From CAJXZP01 sp963974475 (GTDB lineage: Bacteria > Bacteroidota > Bacteroidia > Flavobacteriales_G > Salibacteraceae): 64,000 nt of DNA. Position numbers and translations under genes: made by a program. The notes below the pieces were generated by a model. The model saw only the letters and a list, made by a program, of their open reading frames with translations. It was not told the origin of the DNA and did not search any database. Positions 19,666-28,396 of the stretch are shown here, piece after piece; the stretch's first letter is position 1, and each line of letters begins with the position of its first letter. Location: contig CAXBCR010000001.1 in the NCBI GenBank assembly GCA_963974475.1, forward strand, positions 248,001 through 312,000, given 5' to 3'.

Positions 19666-21846
19666 TTAGTGTTGTATAAGTAATTTTTTGATTGCGGATT
19701 GTCCGTTATCAGTATTCGTAACCTCTACCAAATAAAGGCCATTTGTTAATCCTGAAACCTCAAATTCAGCGGTTTCAGATGCGTTAAAACGCATCACTTC
19801 TATTCCTAGCATAGACCGAACTACTACCACATTGTTTGCCGAAGTAGTGGCCATATTAACTGAGTAAGAACTTGGATTTGGATACAGTTTAAAATCATAC
19901 TCTTCCGTTACCACTTCTGGCACCGAAACAGGCCACTGATCCGTTACCCCAAATTCGGGACGAATAAATAAAGAGCCTTTATAACTTGATGGACTCCATG
20001 CCCCTCCGATTTTATAAAAATTTCGAAGATTCGGATTGGTATTTACATCAAACCCGATATAAATGGTTTTATCTATTTGCTTAATTCCTACATAAATCGA
20101 CCCTTCCACTTCGATAGGCTCCTCTAGCAAGATGCCACGAACTAAATCTCGACCACCAGAATAGGCTGGATATTCCAAAAACCCTTCGTATAAAATCACT
20201 TCAGGTTCGAGGCTCTTCCACACCATCACTCGGTAAGCGCGGTCATTAATGTTCTCAAAAGACCTTGGAAAGTAAATATTTAATGCTCTCAAAGAATCCT
20301 TTACAGCAATATCATATTCCACGGCAATTTGCGCTCCAACCGATGCTACATAATACGCACTTTCGGCCGAACCATCATCATAACTGTATTGGGTTCCAAA
20401 TTGTTGATGAAAAAAAGCAGTATCGTTATCCCCGTTTAAATCAGGGTCCACCTCGGCCAAAAACTGCACATTAAACGACTTCGTAGTATCCGTGCTGGTT
20501 TTTGGATACACACCCGAAAAAGTACTCACTTCCGAACCAATAGCCAATGGCCCAAACTGAGGATTAATACCAATACTTCCATTAAATAAAGGCACTCCAG
20601 TATCAAATACTTTAAGGGTAGATAGAGCTGTATAACTGGTGGTCCCCACATTTCTATAGCGAATATCTTGCTCGGTTTTCATGTGGCTTTTAGTACTATT
20701 TTTATAATGTAACCACGGCATTTGATAGTAATCTTTAATCAGTGAATACCCTGGGTCTAATAATCCTACATCCGTAAAAGTGGTATCAGCGGCCGACCTA
20801 TTTTCATCCAATCGCACGTAATCAATGTTCCAATGGTCAAAATTACCTGAAACAGAAGCGTAATTAGAAAATCTAAATTTAAATCCATCCTGAAAATAAA
20901 GTGGATTCTTTATCCTAATATTCACATTTTGAAAGGGTTGATTTGGTTTTCCTTCCATGCTCCAAATATATCGCCATTTGTCATCTACTGGAGAATAAAA
21001 CTCTAATACTAAGGAGTCACTTGGCTCAGGAACTTCACCCAATCCTTGCGGTTGATAATAAAAACTGAAATAAACACTGTCTTGCAAGTAGTCATAATCA
21101 GCACCTCCATTGGGACGTGTTTTTAAATAAATAGGTTTAGATTCTAACACATCTGCAATTTGGTACGAATTAGAATTCATGGTTGGATCATACGGCACTC
21201 CCGTGGAGTCAAGCCCATCAAAGGTGGCCACACCAAGCGTTATTGGATCATCTCCGTAGGTATAATTATGAAGCACGTTATTATTTCGCCATAAACTATA
21301 TCCATCATCAGGCACTATAACAAGGGTATCGCTAAAATTGGTGTAATTCACATCGGGTTGATGAGTAGTTACCACGGTATTTCCAACCACCAAAGTATCC
21401 CAAGTCCATACGGTATCGATACTTTCTATTGTTTGGTAATTCGTTTGCGAAAGATTAGAAACATACACCACCGGATTCGCAACCGAATCATAACTATCTG
21501 TCAAAGAGTTATATGTAAAATGATATGAAGTATCATTCATTGCTCGAAAGCTTTCCACATATACCCCGTCTTTTAAAAATTTTTGCCACACTTGAAAAGT
21601 ATTACCCGAAGCTCCAGGATCTTTCACATACTGTTTGAAATAATTTTTTGAAAAATCATCCATAAAGGGCAGGTGCACTTTTTCGAGTAAATACTTGTAT
21701 TTGTATGTATCTCCTACCTTATAAGAAACCTGTTGAGATTTTGATTCCCATTGCAATTTTTCGTTGCCCATAAGGGGGGCTAAACCTTCTTGTGCATAGG
21801 AATTAAACCCTAGCGTCAACCCTAATAATAATAAAAGTTTATTCAT
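19666..21846 (-). CDS. T9SS type A sorting domain protein
   Basis: 726 residues from ATG 21846, which gives a clean signal peptide MNKLLLLLGLTLGFNSYAQ; an upstream in-frame Met at 21879 would add eleven residues inside the PASTA gene and spoil the signal. The middle is a large uncharacterised beta-rich region with many SDTLV-type motifs. The last 75 residues (FKLYPNPSS, GLTNGLYLVEV) are a T9SS sorting domain. The start overlaps the 3' end of the PASTA gene by 8 bases. Surface-exposed or secreted; ligand unknown. Confidence 0.88.
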   Translation of the reverse strand: MNKLLLLLGLTLGFNSYAQEGLAPLMGNEKLQWESKSQQVSYKVGDTYKYKYLLEKVHLPFMDDFSKNYFKQYVKDPGASGNTFQVWQKFLKDGVYVESFRAMNDTSYHFTYNSLTDSYDSVANPVVYVSNLSQTNYQTIESIDTVWTWDTLVVGNTVVTTHQPDVNYTNFSDTLVIVPDDGYSLWRNNNVLHNYTYGDDPITLGVATFDGLDSTGVPYDPTMNSNSYQIADVLESKPIYLKTRPNGGADYDYLQDSVYFSFYYQPQGLGEVPEPSDSLVLEFYSPVDDKWRYIWSMEGKPNQPFQNVNIRIKNPLYFQDGFKFRFSNYASVSGNFDHWNIDYVRLDENRSAADTTFTDVGLLDPGYSLIKDYYQMPWLHYKNSTKSHMKTEQDIRYRNVGTTSYTALSTLKVFDTGVPLFNGSIGINPQFGPLAIGSEVSTFSGVYPKTSTDTTKSFNVQFLAEVDPDLNGDNDTAFFHQQFGTQYSYDDGSAESAYYVASVGAQIAVEYDIAVKDSLRALNIYFPRSFENINDRAYRVMVWKSLEPEVILYEGFLEYPAYSGGRDLVRGILLEEPIEVEGSIYVGIKQIDKTIYIGFDVNTNPNLRNFYKIGGAWSPSSYKGSLFIRPEFGVTDQWPVSVPEVVTEEYDFKLYPNPSSYSVNMATTSANNVVVVRSMLGIEVMRFNASETAEFEVSGLTNGLYLVEVTNTDNGQSAIKKLLIQH

Positions 21847-22678
21847 GAATAGTATCGCTAACCGTGGTGTCAGCCACATTTAACTGAATTCCTTCTAATT
21901 TATTACTATCTAAAGTTAAATAGATATCAAACGCTGTTCCTTGTCTTACAGAATTAGCGGTATCAAACGTAGGCGTTTGTCTAAATACAAATGCATTATT
22001 TGAATCATCCGCAGAAATAATGGTAGAATCGTAGGTAGGGAAACCCAAATTTAATCCCATGGAATTTAATTCTCCCCTCACTTCGGCCAAGGTCAATTTA
22101 TATAAATACGGAATAGCTACCTTCAGGGTACCAATACCTTCCCCAATAATTAGCGTTATGGATTTACCTTTTTCAATTTCGTCACCGGGCAAAATTTCTT
22201 TCCCATTATACATTACACCAATGACACAATTATCACATTCGGCAGGTTTATAAATCAATGAGTCCACTTTCAAACCGTAAGTTTTAATTTTACTTACTAC
22301 CTGTCTCACTGTAATATCCCTCAATTCAGGAAGGGTAACACTCGGAGGTGTTACCGAATTTATGGTTAGATAAATCTTACGGTCAGACTTCACCTTTTCG
22401 CCACTAATTGGAATTTGCTCCAATACAATTCCGCCCTCTTTAGAAGGGTCAAAAATGGAGTCGGAAATTTCAAACCGTAGATTTTTATCGGTAATAAAGT
22501 CCTCTATCTCAGAATAGTGAAATCCAGTAAAATCTGGCACTTCCACAAAATCATCATGCTTGGTATAAGACTCTAAAAACATTGAAACACCGAAAATTCC
22601 ACCCAAAATAACCAAAACCATAATAGCCATGTTTATCCAGAATGCTTTTGATATTAATAATTTAAAAAACTTTTTCAA
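21839..22678 (-). CDS. Membrane-anchored triple PASTA-domain protein
   Basis: 279 residues. A single TM helix at about 13-33 is followed by three PASTA repeats (about 44-110, 113-178, 184-255). PASTA domains bind peptidoglycan or beta-lactams in PBPs and Ser/Thr kinases, but no kinase or transpeptidase domain is present here. It faces ddl across a 381-base divergent region, so a cell-wall link is likely. It heads an operon with a T9SS cargo and rluD and has a consensus -7 box upstream. Confidence 0.9.
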   Translation of the reverse strand: MKKFFKLLISKAFWINMAIMVLVILGGIFGVSMFLESYTKHDDFVEVPDFTGFHYSEIEDFITDKNLRFEISDSIFDPSKEGGIVLEQIPISGEKVKSDRKIYLTINSVTPPSVTLPELRDITVRQVVSKIKTYGLKVDSLIYKPAECDNCVIGVMYNGKEILPGDEIEKGKSITLIIGEGIGTLKVAIPYLYKLTLAEVRGELNSMGLNLGFPTYDSTIISADDSNNAFVFRQTPTFDTANSVRQGTAFDIYLTLDSNKLEGIQLNVADTTVSDTIHE

Positions 22679-23059
22679 CGTATATAATTAAATTCGACTT
22701 CTTAATTGGAGTGGGCAAATATACTCAAGGCATTTAGGTTACGGAAGGTAGAGCAAGGTAAATTTATCTTTTAGTATGACGATTTTCTTCTTCAAAGTAC
22801 CTTCCTTGATTCCAAACCTATTGTGATTACCATCAAAAAAAACTAAGTTCAATTTCAGATAGTTAAATGATTAGAGATTGAATTGGCTTATCATTTTTTT
22901 TATTTCTCCATGAAATAATAATAGGATTTATCCCGTCAAATGAAATTATCTCACGTTGATTTTAACCTACCTTTTCCAACAATTCCCTACTCGTAAATTT
23001 TTATATTTATTGATTTCAAATTAGGAAATAATACTATTTTTCACCCACAATTTAGCAAA
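22679..23059. other. 381-base divergent intergenic region between the PASTA operon and ddl
   Basis: It contains no supportable gene. The PASTA-operon -7 box lies at 22715-22723. For ddl only a 7-of-8 box TATATTTA at 23002-23009 is seen. The long AT-rich middle could hold regulatory sites, but none stands out. Confidence 0.5.
22715..22723 (-). promoter_or_regulatory. -7 box of the PASTA-T9SS-rluD operon
   Basis: TATATTTGC on the minus strand is a full match to TAnnTTTGY, 36 bases before the ATG at 22678. Confidence 0.5.
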
Positions 23060-24034
23060 ATGAAAAACCGTAAAAACATCGCAATTTTAGCAGGAGGTGA
23101 CTCCTCCGAATTTGGCATATCTGTTAAGAGCGCATCGGTAGTGGAGCAAAATATTCGAGCCATTTATAACACTTATATTATTGAGGTAAGAGGTGCGAAT
23201 TGGACATATACTACTGATAAAGAAAAAATTGATATAAACAAAAATGATTTTACGCTACAATTGAATGGGGAGACCATAATTTTTGATTTAGCTTTTATTG
23301 CCATTCATGGCTCTCCGGGAGAGGACGGTAAATTGCAAGGCTATTTTGATATGCTAAATATTAAATATTCATCTTCCAATTTGCTTGCTTCCTCAATAAG
23401 TTTTAACAAAGGTGTTTGCAACGACTATTTGAAAAACCATGGGATTAACGTTGCCAAGTCGGCACAATTATTTGATGGAATAGCCTATGATGCCCCTGAT
23501 ATTATTAAATCCTTAGGTCTACCTTGCTTTGTTAAACCAAACCAAGCTGGATCTAGTTATGGAGTAAGTAAAGTGTATCAAGTTGAAGAGCTTCCATCAG
23601 CCATTACAGAAGCATTTAAGCATGACAGCCAAGTACTTATCGAGTCTTTTCTTCAAGGTAGAGAAGTAACTTGCGGGGTTCATAATTTTAATGGACAGCC
23701 AGAGGCCATGCCTATTACAGAAATTATTACCGAAAATGATTTTTTTGATTTTGAAGCAAAATATAAAGGAGAATCGAAAGAAATAACCCCCGCCCAGATT
23801 CCGGATGAAACACGAGTAAAGGTTCAAAAAGCGGCTATTCAAGTATTTCAACTGCTTAATTTAGATGGCGTAGCTCGCGTAGATTTTATTATCCAAAAAG
23901 GGGTTCCTTTTATGATTGAGGCTAATACCGTTCCTGGATTATCAGGCGAGAGTCTAATTCCTCAACAAGCCATTGCGATGGGTTTTACGCTCCCTCAATT
24001 TTTTGAGAGTTGGGTAGAACACGCCTTAAAATAA
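23060..24034 (+). CDS. ddl: D-alanine--D-alanine ligase
   Basis: ATP-grasp enzyme joining two D-alanines for peptidoglycan precursor synthesis. 324 residues. Landmarks: the N-terminal IAILAGGDSSE, AIHGSPGEDGKLQGYFD near 77-93, CFVKPNQAGSSYGVSK near 158, and the metal and substrate site DGVARVDFII with IEANTVPGLSGESLIPQ near 287. It converges on rdgB with 5 bases between stops. Confidence 0.97.
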   Translation: MKNRKNIAILAGGDSSEFGISVKSASVVEQNIRAIYNTYIIEVRGANWTYTTDKEKIDINKNDFTLQLNGETIIFDLAFIAIHGSPGEDGKLQGYFDMLNIKYSSSNLLASSISFNKGVCNDYLKNHGINVAKSAQLFDGIAYDAPDIIKSLGLPCFVKPNQAGSSYGVSKVYQVEELPSAITEAFKHDSQVLIESFLQGREVTCGVHNFNGQPEAMPITEIITENDFFDFEAKYKGESKEITPAQIPDETRVKVQKAAIQVFQLLNLDGVARVDFIIQKGVPFMIEANTVPGLSGESLIPQQAIAMGFTLPQFFESWVEHALK

Positions 24035-24039
24035 GAACG

Positions 24040-24609
24040 TTATTTATTCAAATAAGAAATCAGTTTTTGTACCGCTAACCCGCGATGACTAATTTGATTT
24101 TTTTGGGCCATATCCATTTGTGCAAATGACATATCAAATCCGTTGGGTTTAAAAATAGGATCGTAGCCAAATCCTTGCGCACCTTTATAATCTATTAAAA
24201 TCGTGCCCGGACAAACACCTTCAAAATAAGTTTCTTGTCCTTTGATAATTAAACAAATTACGGTCCTGAATTGTGCGCTCCGATTGGTCGAATCAGCTAA
24301 TTCCTTTAGCAGTTTTGCATTATTATCTTCAAAACTACATTGTTCGCCAGCGTACCTTGCGGAATAAACTCCAGGTGAACCATTTAACCATTCCACTTCC
24401 AACCCCGTATCATCGGCAAAGCAATCTAATCCAAATTTTTCATAAATATAGCTGGCTTTCTGACGGGCATTTTCTTTTAGTGTATCTCCTGTTTCAGGAA
24501 TATCCTCCTCAATTCCAGACTCTTTTAATCCGACTACATCAAACTTGGATACGGCATTTTTTAATTCCGCTAATTTATGAGCATTATTGGTGGCAAAAAT
24601 CAATTTCAT
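24040..24609 (-). CDS. rdgB: Non-canonical purine NTP pyrophosphatase (Ham1/RdgB)
   Basis: House-cleaning enzyme that hydrolyses dITP, ITP and XTP to monophosphates. 189 residues with the family start IFATNNAHKLAEL, the metal-binding FADDTGLEVEWLNGSPGVYSAR segment (kept to family order), GFGYDPIF, and the C-terminal SHRG. A 7-of-8 -7 box, TACTATTGC at 24613-24621, sits so close to the ATG that the message would be nearly leaderless. Confidence 0.96.
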   Translation of the reverse strand: MKLIFATNNAHKLAELKNAVSKFDVVGLKESGIEEDIPETGDTLKENARQKASYIYEKFGLDCFADDTGLEVEWLNGSPGVYSARYAGEQCSFEDNNAKLLKELADSTNRSAQFRTVICLIIKGQETYFEGVCPGTILIDYKGAQGFGYDPIFKPNGFDMSFAQMDMAQKNQISHRGLAVQKLISYLNK

Positions 24610-24633
24610 TCTGCAATAGTAATAATAAAAAAA

Positions 24634-24662
24634 AGAGTCGTTCCAAACAACGGAACGACTCT
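24634..24662 (-). terminator. Strong terminator downstream of the oxidoreductase gene
   Basis: Perfect 11-base arms 24634-24644 and 24652-24662 (AGAGTCGTTCC) with a 7-base loop and an eight-base T-run on the minus strand. It lies about 150 bases past the oxidoreductase stop, so the transcript carries a long 3' tail or a separate small RNA. Confidence 0.9.
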
Positions 24663-24727
24663 AATGTGTTGAGATGACCTCAATAATAGTAATAAATCAG
24701 GGCCAATGAGAACCACTATGCTACTAA

Positions 24728-24799
24728 TTAACTCCCATTGGATTTGCTCCCGATAACCAACCTAACGCAACTAATACAGAAAGGTTGGAAAAATTTCAT
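24728..24799 (-). other. Possible small peptide or 3' RNA between the oxidoreductase gene and its terminator
   Basis: An ATG 11 bases after the oxidoreductase stop opens a 23-codon frame beginning MKFFQPF. In the +1 frame the same DNA reads NLSVLVALGWLSGANP and stops with TAG at 24724-24726, which looks more protein-like but lacks a start. A frameshifted remnant, a small peptide, or a structured RNA are all possible; none is proven. Confidence 0.2.
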
Positions 24800-24810
24800 T
24801 TTTTTTCAAA

Positions 24811-25818
24811 CTAATTTGTAGTCTCATAGAATTGCGAAATCATTTCCACAACTTTTAATCCTTCAGCACCACTGGTCATCACTTTTTCTCTTCCGTTTAA
24901 TGCCTCTATCACATTATCAATAACCTTATCATGATTGGACATTGACCCTTCGTAAAACCCATAATTATTGGCTGGTGAAGATACCGGAATATCCTCAATA
25001 TCAAAACCATCGGTAACTTGATAATCAATTGTATTTAAGTATTTACCGCCTATTTTTATGGTCGCATTTTCTGCAAAAATAGTAATCGAACCTTCCATGT
25101 TTTGTTTATACGATGCGGTGGTAAAAGAAAAGTTTCCTAATCCTCCCTTTTTGAAATTAAAATTCAAAACTCCTGAATCTTCAAACTCTATTAATCCTTG
25201 ATGCGCCATATTGGCCATAGAACCATTTACATTCTCAATCTCTCCGAACAGGTAAAATAGGATATCTACAAAGTGACTAAATTGGGTATACAACACTCCT
25301 CCATCCAAATCTTTAGTCCCTCTCCAAGGCGATTGGTTATAGTAAGCGTCATTTCTATTCCAGTAACAATTCACAGAAACCAAAAGCGGGGCCCCTAATT
25401 TTCCAGATTCGATTAATTTCTTTACTGCTTTAACTGGTGGATTATAACGGTTTTGTTTAACCACAAATAAGGTCTGATTAGTAACCTGAGCGACTTCTTG
25501 CATTTTCTGAGCAGAGGAAGTTGAAATAGCCATCGGTTTTTCAACCACCGTGTTTTTACCAGAAGTCATTACCGCTATCGCTAAATCGGCATGCGTTCCA
25601 TTTGGGGTACAGATATTTACTACATCAATACACTCGTCAGCCAAAAGCTCCTCAAACGTAGCATAAGCAGGTACGCTGTACAATTCCGAAAAAGCATTCT
25701 TTTTTTCCACATCCGTATCATAAACACCAACAACTTCGCCTAGTGCATGATTATCAATGTGTTTAAAATGGCGATGCGCAATATGTCCACAGCCTAAAAT
25801 CGCAAATTTTTTATTCAT
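24811..25818 (-). CDS. Gfo/Idh/MocA family oxidoreductase
   Basis: NAD(P)-dependent sugar or sugar-nucleotide dehydrogenase, 335 residues. The N-terminal Rossmann fold has FAILGCGHIAHRH, with EKPMAIS near 94 (the conserved family lysine) and GGVLYTQFSHFVDILFYLFG near 174 carrying the catalytic His. The second half is the C-terminal beta-sheet domain. It resembles WlbA/WbpB-type UDP-aminosugar-uronate oxidases, and the glycan locus begins 2 kb away, but substrate is inference. Monocistronic. Confidence 0.9.
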   Translation of the reverse strand: MNKKFAILGCGHIAHRHFKHIDNHALGEVVGVYDTDVEKKNAFSELYSVPAYATFEELLADECIDVVNICTPNGTHADLAIAVMTSGKNTVVEKPMAISTSSAQKMQEVAQVTNQTLFVVKQNRYNPPVKAVKKLIESGKLGAPLLVSVNCYWNRNDAYYNQSPWRGTKDLDGGVLYTQFSHFVDILFYLFGEIENVNGSMANMAHQGLIEFEDSGVLNFNFKKGGLGNFSFTTASYKQNMEGSITIFAENATIKIGGKYLNTIDYQVTDGFDIEDIPVSSPANNYGFYEGSMSNHDKVIDNVIEALNGREKVMTSGAEGLKVVEMISQFYETTN

Positions 25819-25939
25819 TCGTGTGTTTTCAATATACAGCTAACGTGGAATAATAATAAAATTATCACCCAATCAACAATCAACCAAAAGTAATTTTTTA
25901 CAAGTGTCAAAAGTTATTCTACCTTCAAAAAAAAATGAA

Positions 25940-25948
25940 CATCTTTGT
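25940..25948 (+). promoter_or_regulatory. -7 box of the nucleoside phosphorylase gene
   Basis: CATCTTTGT, 7 of 8 matches to TAnnTTTG. The in-frame TTG at 25945 is inside this box, which argues for the ATG at 25975. Confidence 0.4.
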
Positions 25949-25974
25949 TCCTTATTTTTACAAAAAATCGCCTC

Positions 25975-26847
25975 ATGACAAGAATTCCAGATTCCGAATT
26001 GATAATCAATCCAGATGGTAGCGTTTATCATTTACAGTTAAAACCAGAACACATTGCAGACAATGTGATTGTAGTGGGAGACCCAGGACGCGTGGAATTA
26101 ATATCGTCCTTTTTTGATACTATTGAAGTTCGTAGGTCTAATCGAGAATTTGTTACCCATACAGGCACTTATAAAGGTACCCGTTTTACGGTTTTATCCA
26201 CCGGAATAGGAACGGACAACATTGACATTGTTATCAATGAATTAGACGCTGCAGTAAACATTGATTTAGAAACAAAAACGATTAAAGAACATAAACGCTC
26301 CTTAAACATTATCCGAATTGGCACCTCTGGTGCTCTCCAGGCAGACATTCCTGTGGATTCCTTTCTATTAAGTAGTAAAGCAATGGGATTTGATGGTTTA
26401 CTTCATTTTTATTCGAATGACCTGCAGGTAAAAGATGAAAAAATTGCCAATGAGTTTATGGCTCACGCAAATTGGAATGATAATTTGGCAAAACCCTACG
26501 TAGTGAGTGCAAGCGAAGAATTATCAAAAAGATTAAGTCCAGGCACAATCCAAGGAATTACTGCTACTGCTTCAGGGTTTTATGCTCCTCAAGGAAGAGT
26601 TTTACGACTTCAACCTGCCATGCCTGATTTTCCAGAGTTACTTTCCTCATTTCAATCTAATGGACTGAAAGTCACCAATTTTGAAATGGAAACTTCTGCC
26701 CTTTATGGCTTATCAAAAGCATTGGGACACCATGCTTGCACGGTATGCGCCATCATAGCAAATAGAAAAACCAAGGACTTTAGTAAAAATCATGACCACA
26801 CTATAAATAGGCTTATTACCCATGTATTGAGTAATTTAACAATCTAA
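25975..26847 (+). CDS. Nucleoside phosphorylase, uridine phosphorylase-like
   Basis: 290 residues from ATG 25975. Family features include VVGDPGRVE near 26 (phosphate site), the NREF segment, LSTGIGTDN near 72 and the late FEMETSALYGL segment that binds ribose. It resembles Udp, with an insertion between the first and second halves. It likely splits uridine or a related nucleoside into base and ribose-1-phosphate, complementing the nucleoside importer at the window start. Precise base preference cannot be read. Confidence 0.87.
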   Translation: MTRIPDSELIINPDGSVYHLQLKPEHIADNVIVVGDPGRVELISSFFDTIEVRRSNREFVTHTGTYKGTRFTVLSTGIGTDNIDIVINELDAAVNIDLETKTIKEHKRSLNIIRIGTSGALQADIPVDSFLLSSKAMGFDGLLHFYSNDLQVKDEKIANEFMAHANWNDNLAKPYVVSASEELSKRLSPGTIQGITATASGFYAPQGRVLRLQPAMPDFPELLSSFQSNGLKVTNFEMETSALYGLSKALGHHACTVCAIIANRKTKDFSKNHDHTINRLITHVLSNLTI

Positions 26848-26875
26848 TTGTTAAAACTATTAAAAACACCCCAAT

Positions 26876-26903
26876 TTTGCACGAGAGAATCAAGCTAGAT
26901 TTG
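26876..26903 (+). promoter_or_regulatory. Promoter of the SirB1-like gene
   Basis: TTTG at 26876-26879, a 16-base spacer and the full -7 match TAGATTTG at 26896-26903. It supports the GTG start at 26929. Confidence 0.5.
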
Positions 26904-26928
26904 GCGTACAGTACATTCTGTAAATCAC

Positions 26929-27801
26929 GTGCGGACACCGAAAGAAATAAATGCATTAATTAGATTATTAGATGATCCAGATGAGGACATCTTTGGGCAC
27001 ATTAAAAATGAGCTCAAATCTTTTGGCGCAGATGTAATTCCTGAATTGGAATCTCATTGGGAAAAAAATAGACTTGGAATTCTTTTCCAAAGTAGAGTGG
27101 AAAATTTGATTCATGAAATTCAATACGGATCCTTGGAAGAAAATTTACTATTCTGGTGGGAGTCTGATAAACCTGATTTATTAGAAGGCGTTACATTGGT
27201 TTCCAATTACAAATATCCTGAGCTAACAACAGACGAAATAAACCAACGGATTTCGATATACACTCAAGAGATTTGGCTTGAAATAAACGACTATTTAACG
27301 GCTTTAGAAAAAATCAAACTCATCAACCATTTCATTTTTGATGTCCATGGGTTCACCGGGAATGTGGCTGGCTTTCATGACCACCAAAATTCCTTTTTAA
27401 AGGATGTGCTTGAGAGCAAGAAAGGAAATCCATTATCACTTTCCATTTTATATATTTTAATTGGCAGGCAATTAGACTTACCAATTTACGGTGTGAATCT
27501 ACCTCGTCATTTTGTGGTTGCTTACTTGGACCCGTATCAACTAACCACACCAATAGAAGATTCTCCCGTTTTATTTTACATCAATCCTTTTTCCAATGGA
27601 GATGTTTTTGGTCCGGAGGAACTAAGTCAGTTTTTAGAAAAAATTGATGTCCCTGAAAAAGAAGAGTATTTTAAACCTTGTGATAGCAAAGTAATGTTAA
27701 CTCGTTTGCTAAACAATTTGATTTATTCATATAATAAAAAAGGGGAACTGCAAAAATCACAGGAAATCAAACGATTACTGCTACTTTTAAACAAAAGATA
27801 A
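26929..27801 (+). CDS. SirB1-like transglutaminase-fold protein
   Basis: 290 residues starting at GTG 26929; no earlier or nearby ATG exists. The C-terminal half has the SirB1/transglutaminase-like core: KGNPLSLSILYILIGRQLDLPIYG-type region near 165-190 followed by LPRHFVVAY. The classical Cys of active transglutaminases appears replaced by the NPLSL stretch, as is usual for this family. The N-terminal third is helical and looks like a HEAT-type repeat. Function of the family is unclear. Confidence 0.8.
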   Translation: MRTPKEINALIRLLDDPDEDIFGHIKNELKSFGADVIPELESHWEKNRLGILFQSRVENLIHEIQYGSLEENLLFWWESDKPDLLEGVTLVSNYKYPELTTDEINQRISIYTQEIWLEINDYLTALEKIKLINHFIFDVHGFTGNVAGFHDHQNSFLKDVLESKKGNPLSLSILYILIGRQLDLPIYGVNLPRHFVVAYLDPYQLTTPIEDSPVLFYINPFSNGDVFGPEELSQFLEKIDVPEKEEYFKPCDSKVMLTRLLNNLIYSYNKKGELQKSQEIKRLLLLLNKR

Positions 27802-27808
27802 AAGCGTT

Positions 27809-28396
27809 TTACTTCACTATCTTTCCTATTGTTTTAAAAATAATTTTCAGATCTAGGGCAAAACTTTGCTCGCGAATATACTGCAGATTTAAATTTAATT
27901 TGTCTGGCATTATTTCTTCCACATACGTTTTTTCAGGGTTTTCTGCCTGGGCTAACAATTCTGCTTCTTTCACGTATTCTAAAGTAGCCAAATCCGAAAG
28001 ACCTGGTTTTACTGTAAGGACTTTCAATTGCTCAGGGGTATATAAATCCACATACTGCTTCACTTCAGGACGTGGACCTACCACACTCATTTCTCCTATT
28101 AAAATGTTTAACAACTGTGGTAATTCATCCAATTTGTACTTGCGCAGATAATACCCAATGGCCGTTACACGAGGGTCTCGATCTCCTACCGTTATTTTTA
28201 CACCATCCGAATCGGGACGCATGGTTCTAAATTTATACAGTCCAAATTCCTTCTCACCTTTACCCACTCTATTCTGGCGGTAAAACACCCCTCCTTTAGA
28301 ATCAAATAAGATAAAAATAGCCACTACTATAAATACAGGTGCTAATAAAATCAGCACCAATAATGACGAAAAAATATCGAAAAGTCGTTTTATCAC
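27809..28396 (-). CDS. Phosphoglycosyl transferase (PglC/WcaJ C-domain type)
   Basis: Small monotopic enzyme that starts glycan assembly by moving a sugar phosphate onto undecaprenyl phosphate. 195 residues: a reentrant N-terminal helix (about 8-31), then FYRQNRVG, KFRTM at 55-59, the catalytic Asp90-Glu91 in KLDELPQ and GPRPE at 107-111. The start is GTG, overlapping the aminotransferase stop by one base, so the two are translationally coupled. A PglC-like substrate such as a diamino-sugar fits the neighbour aminotransferase. Confidence 0.93.
   Translation of the reverse strand: MIKRLFDIFSSLLVLILLAPVFIVVAIFILFDSKGGVFYRQNRVGKGEKEFGLYKFRTMRPDSDGVKITVGDRDPRVTAIGYYLRKYKLDELPQLLNILIGEMSVVGPRPEVKQYVDLYTPEQLKVLTVKPGLSDLATLEYVKEAELLAQAENPEKTYVEEIMPDKLNLNLQYIREQSFALDLKIIFKTIGKIVK

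Noticed and set aside
22940..22996. 18-codon frame MKLSHVDF in the PASTA/ddl intergenic region
   Set aside because: Too short, no promoter spacing, no recognisable signal; expected by chance.
24273..24677. Plus-strand frame of 134 codons over rdgB
   Set aside because: Lies antisense to rdgB, whose motifs are complete, and runs through the terminator hairpin. No family resemblance.
26929..27801. SirB1-like protein as an active transglutaminase or protease
   Set aside because: The usual catalytic Cys of active enzymes was not seen at the matching place, so enzymatic activity is not claimed.
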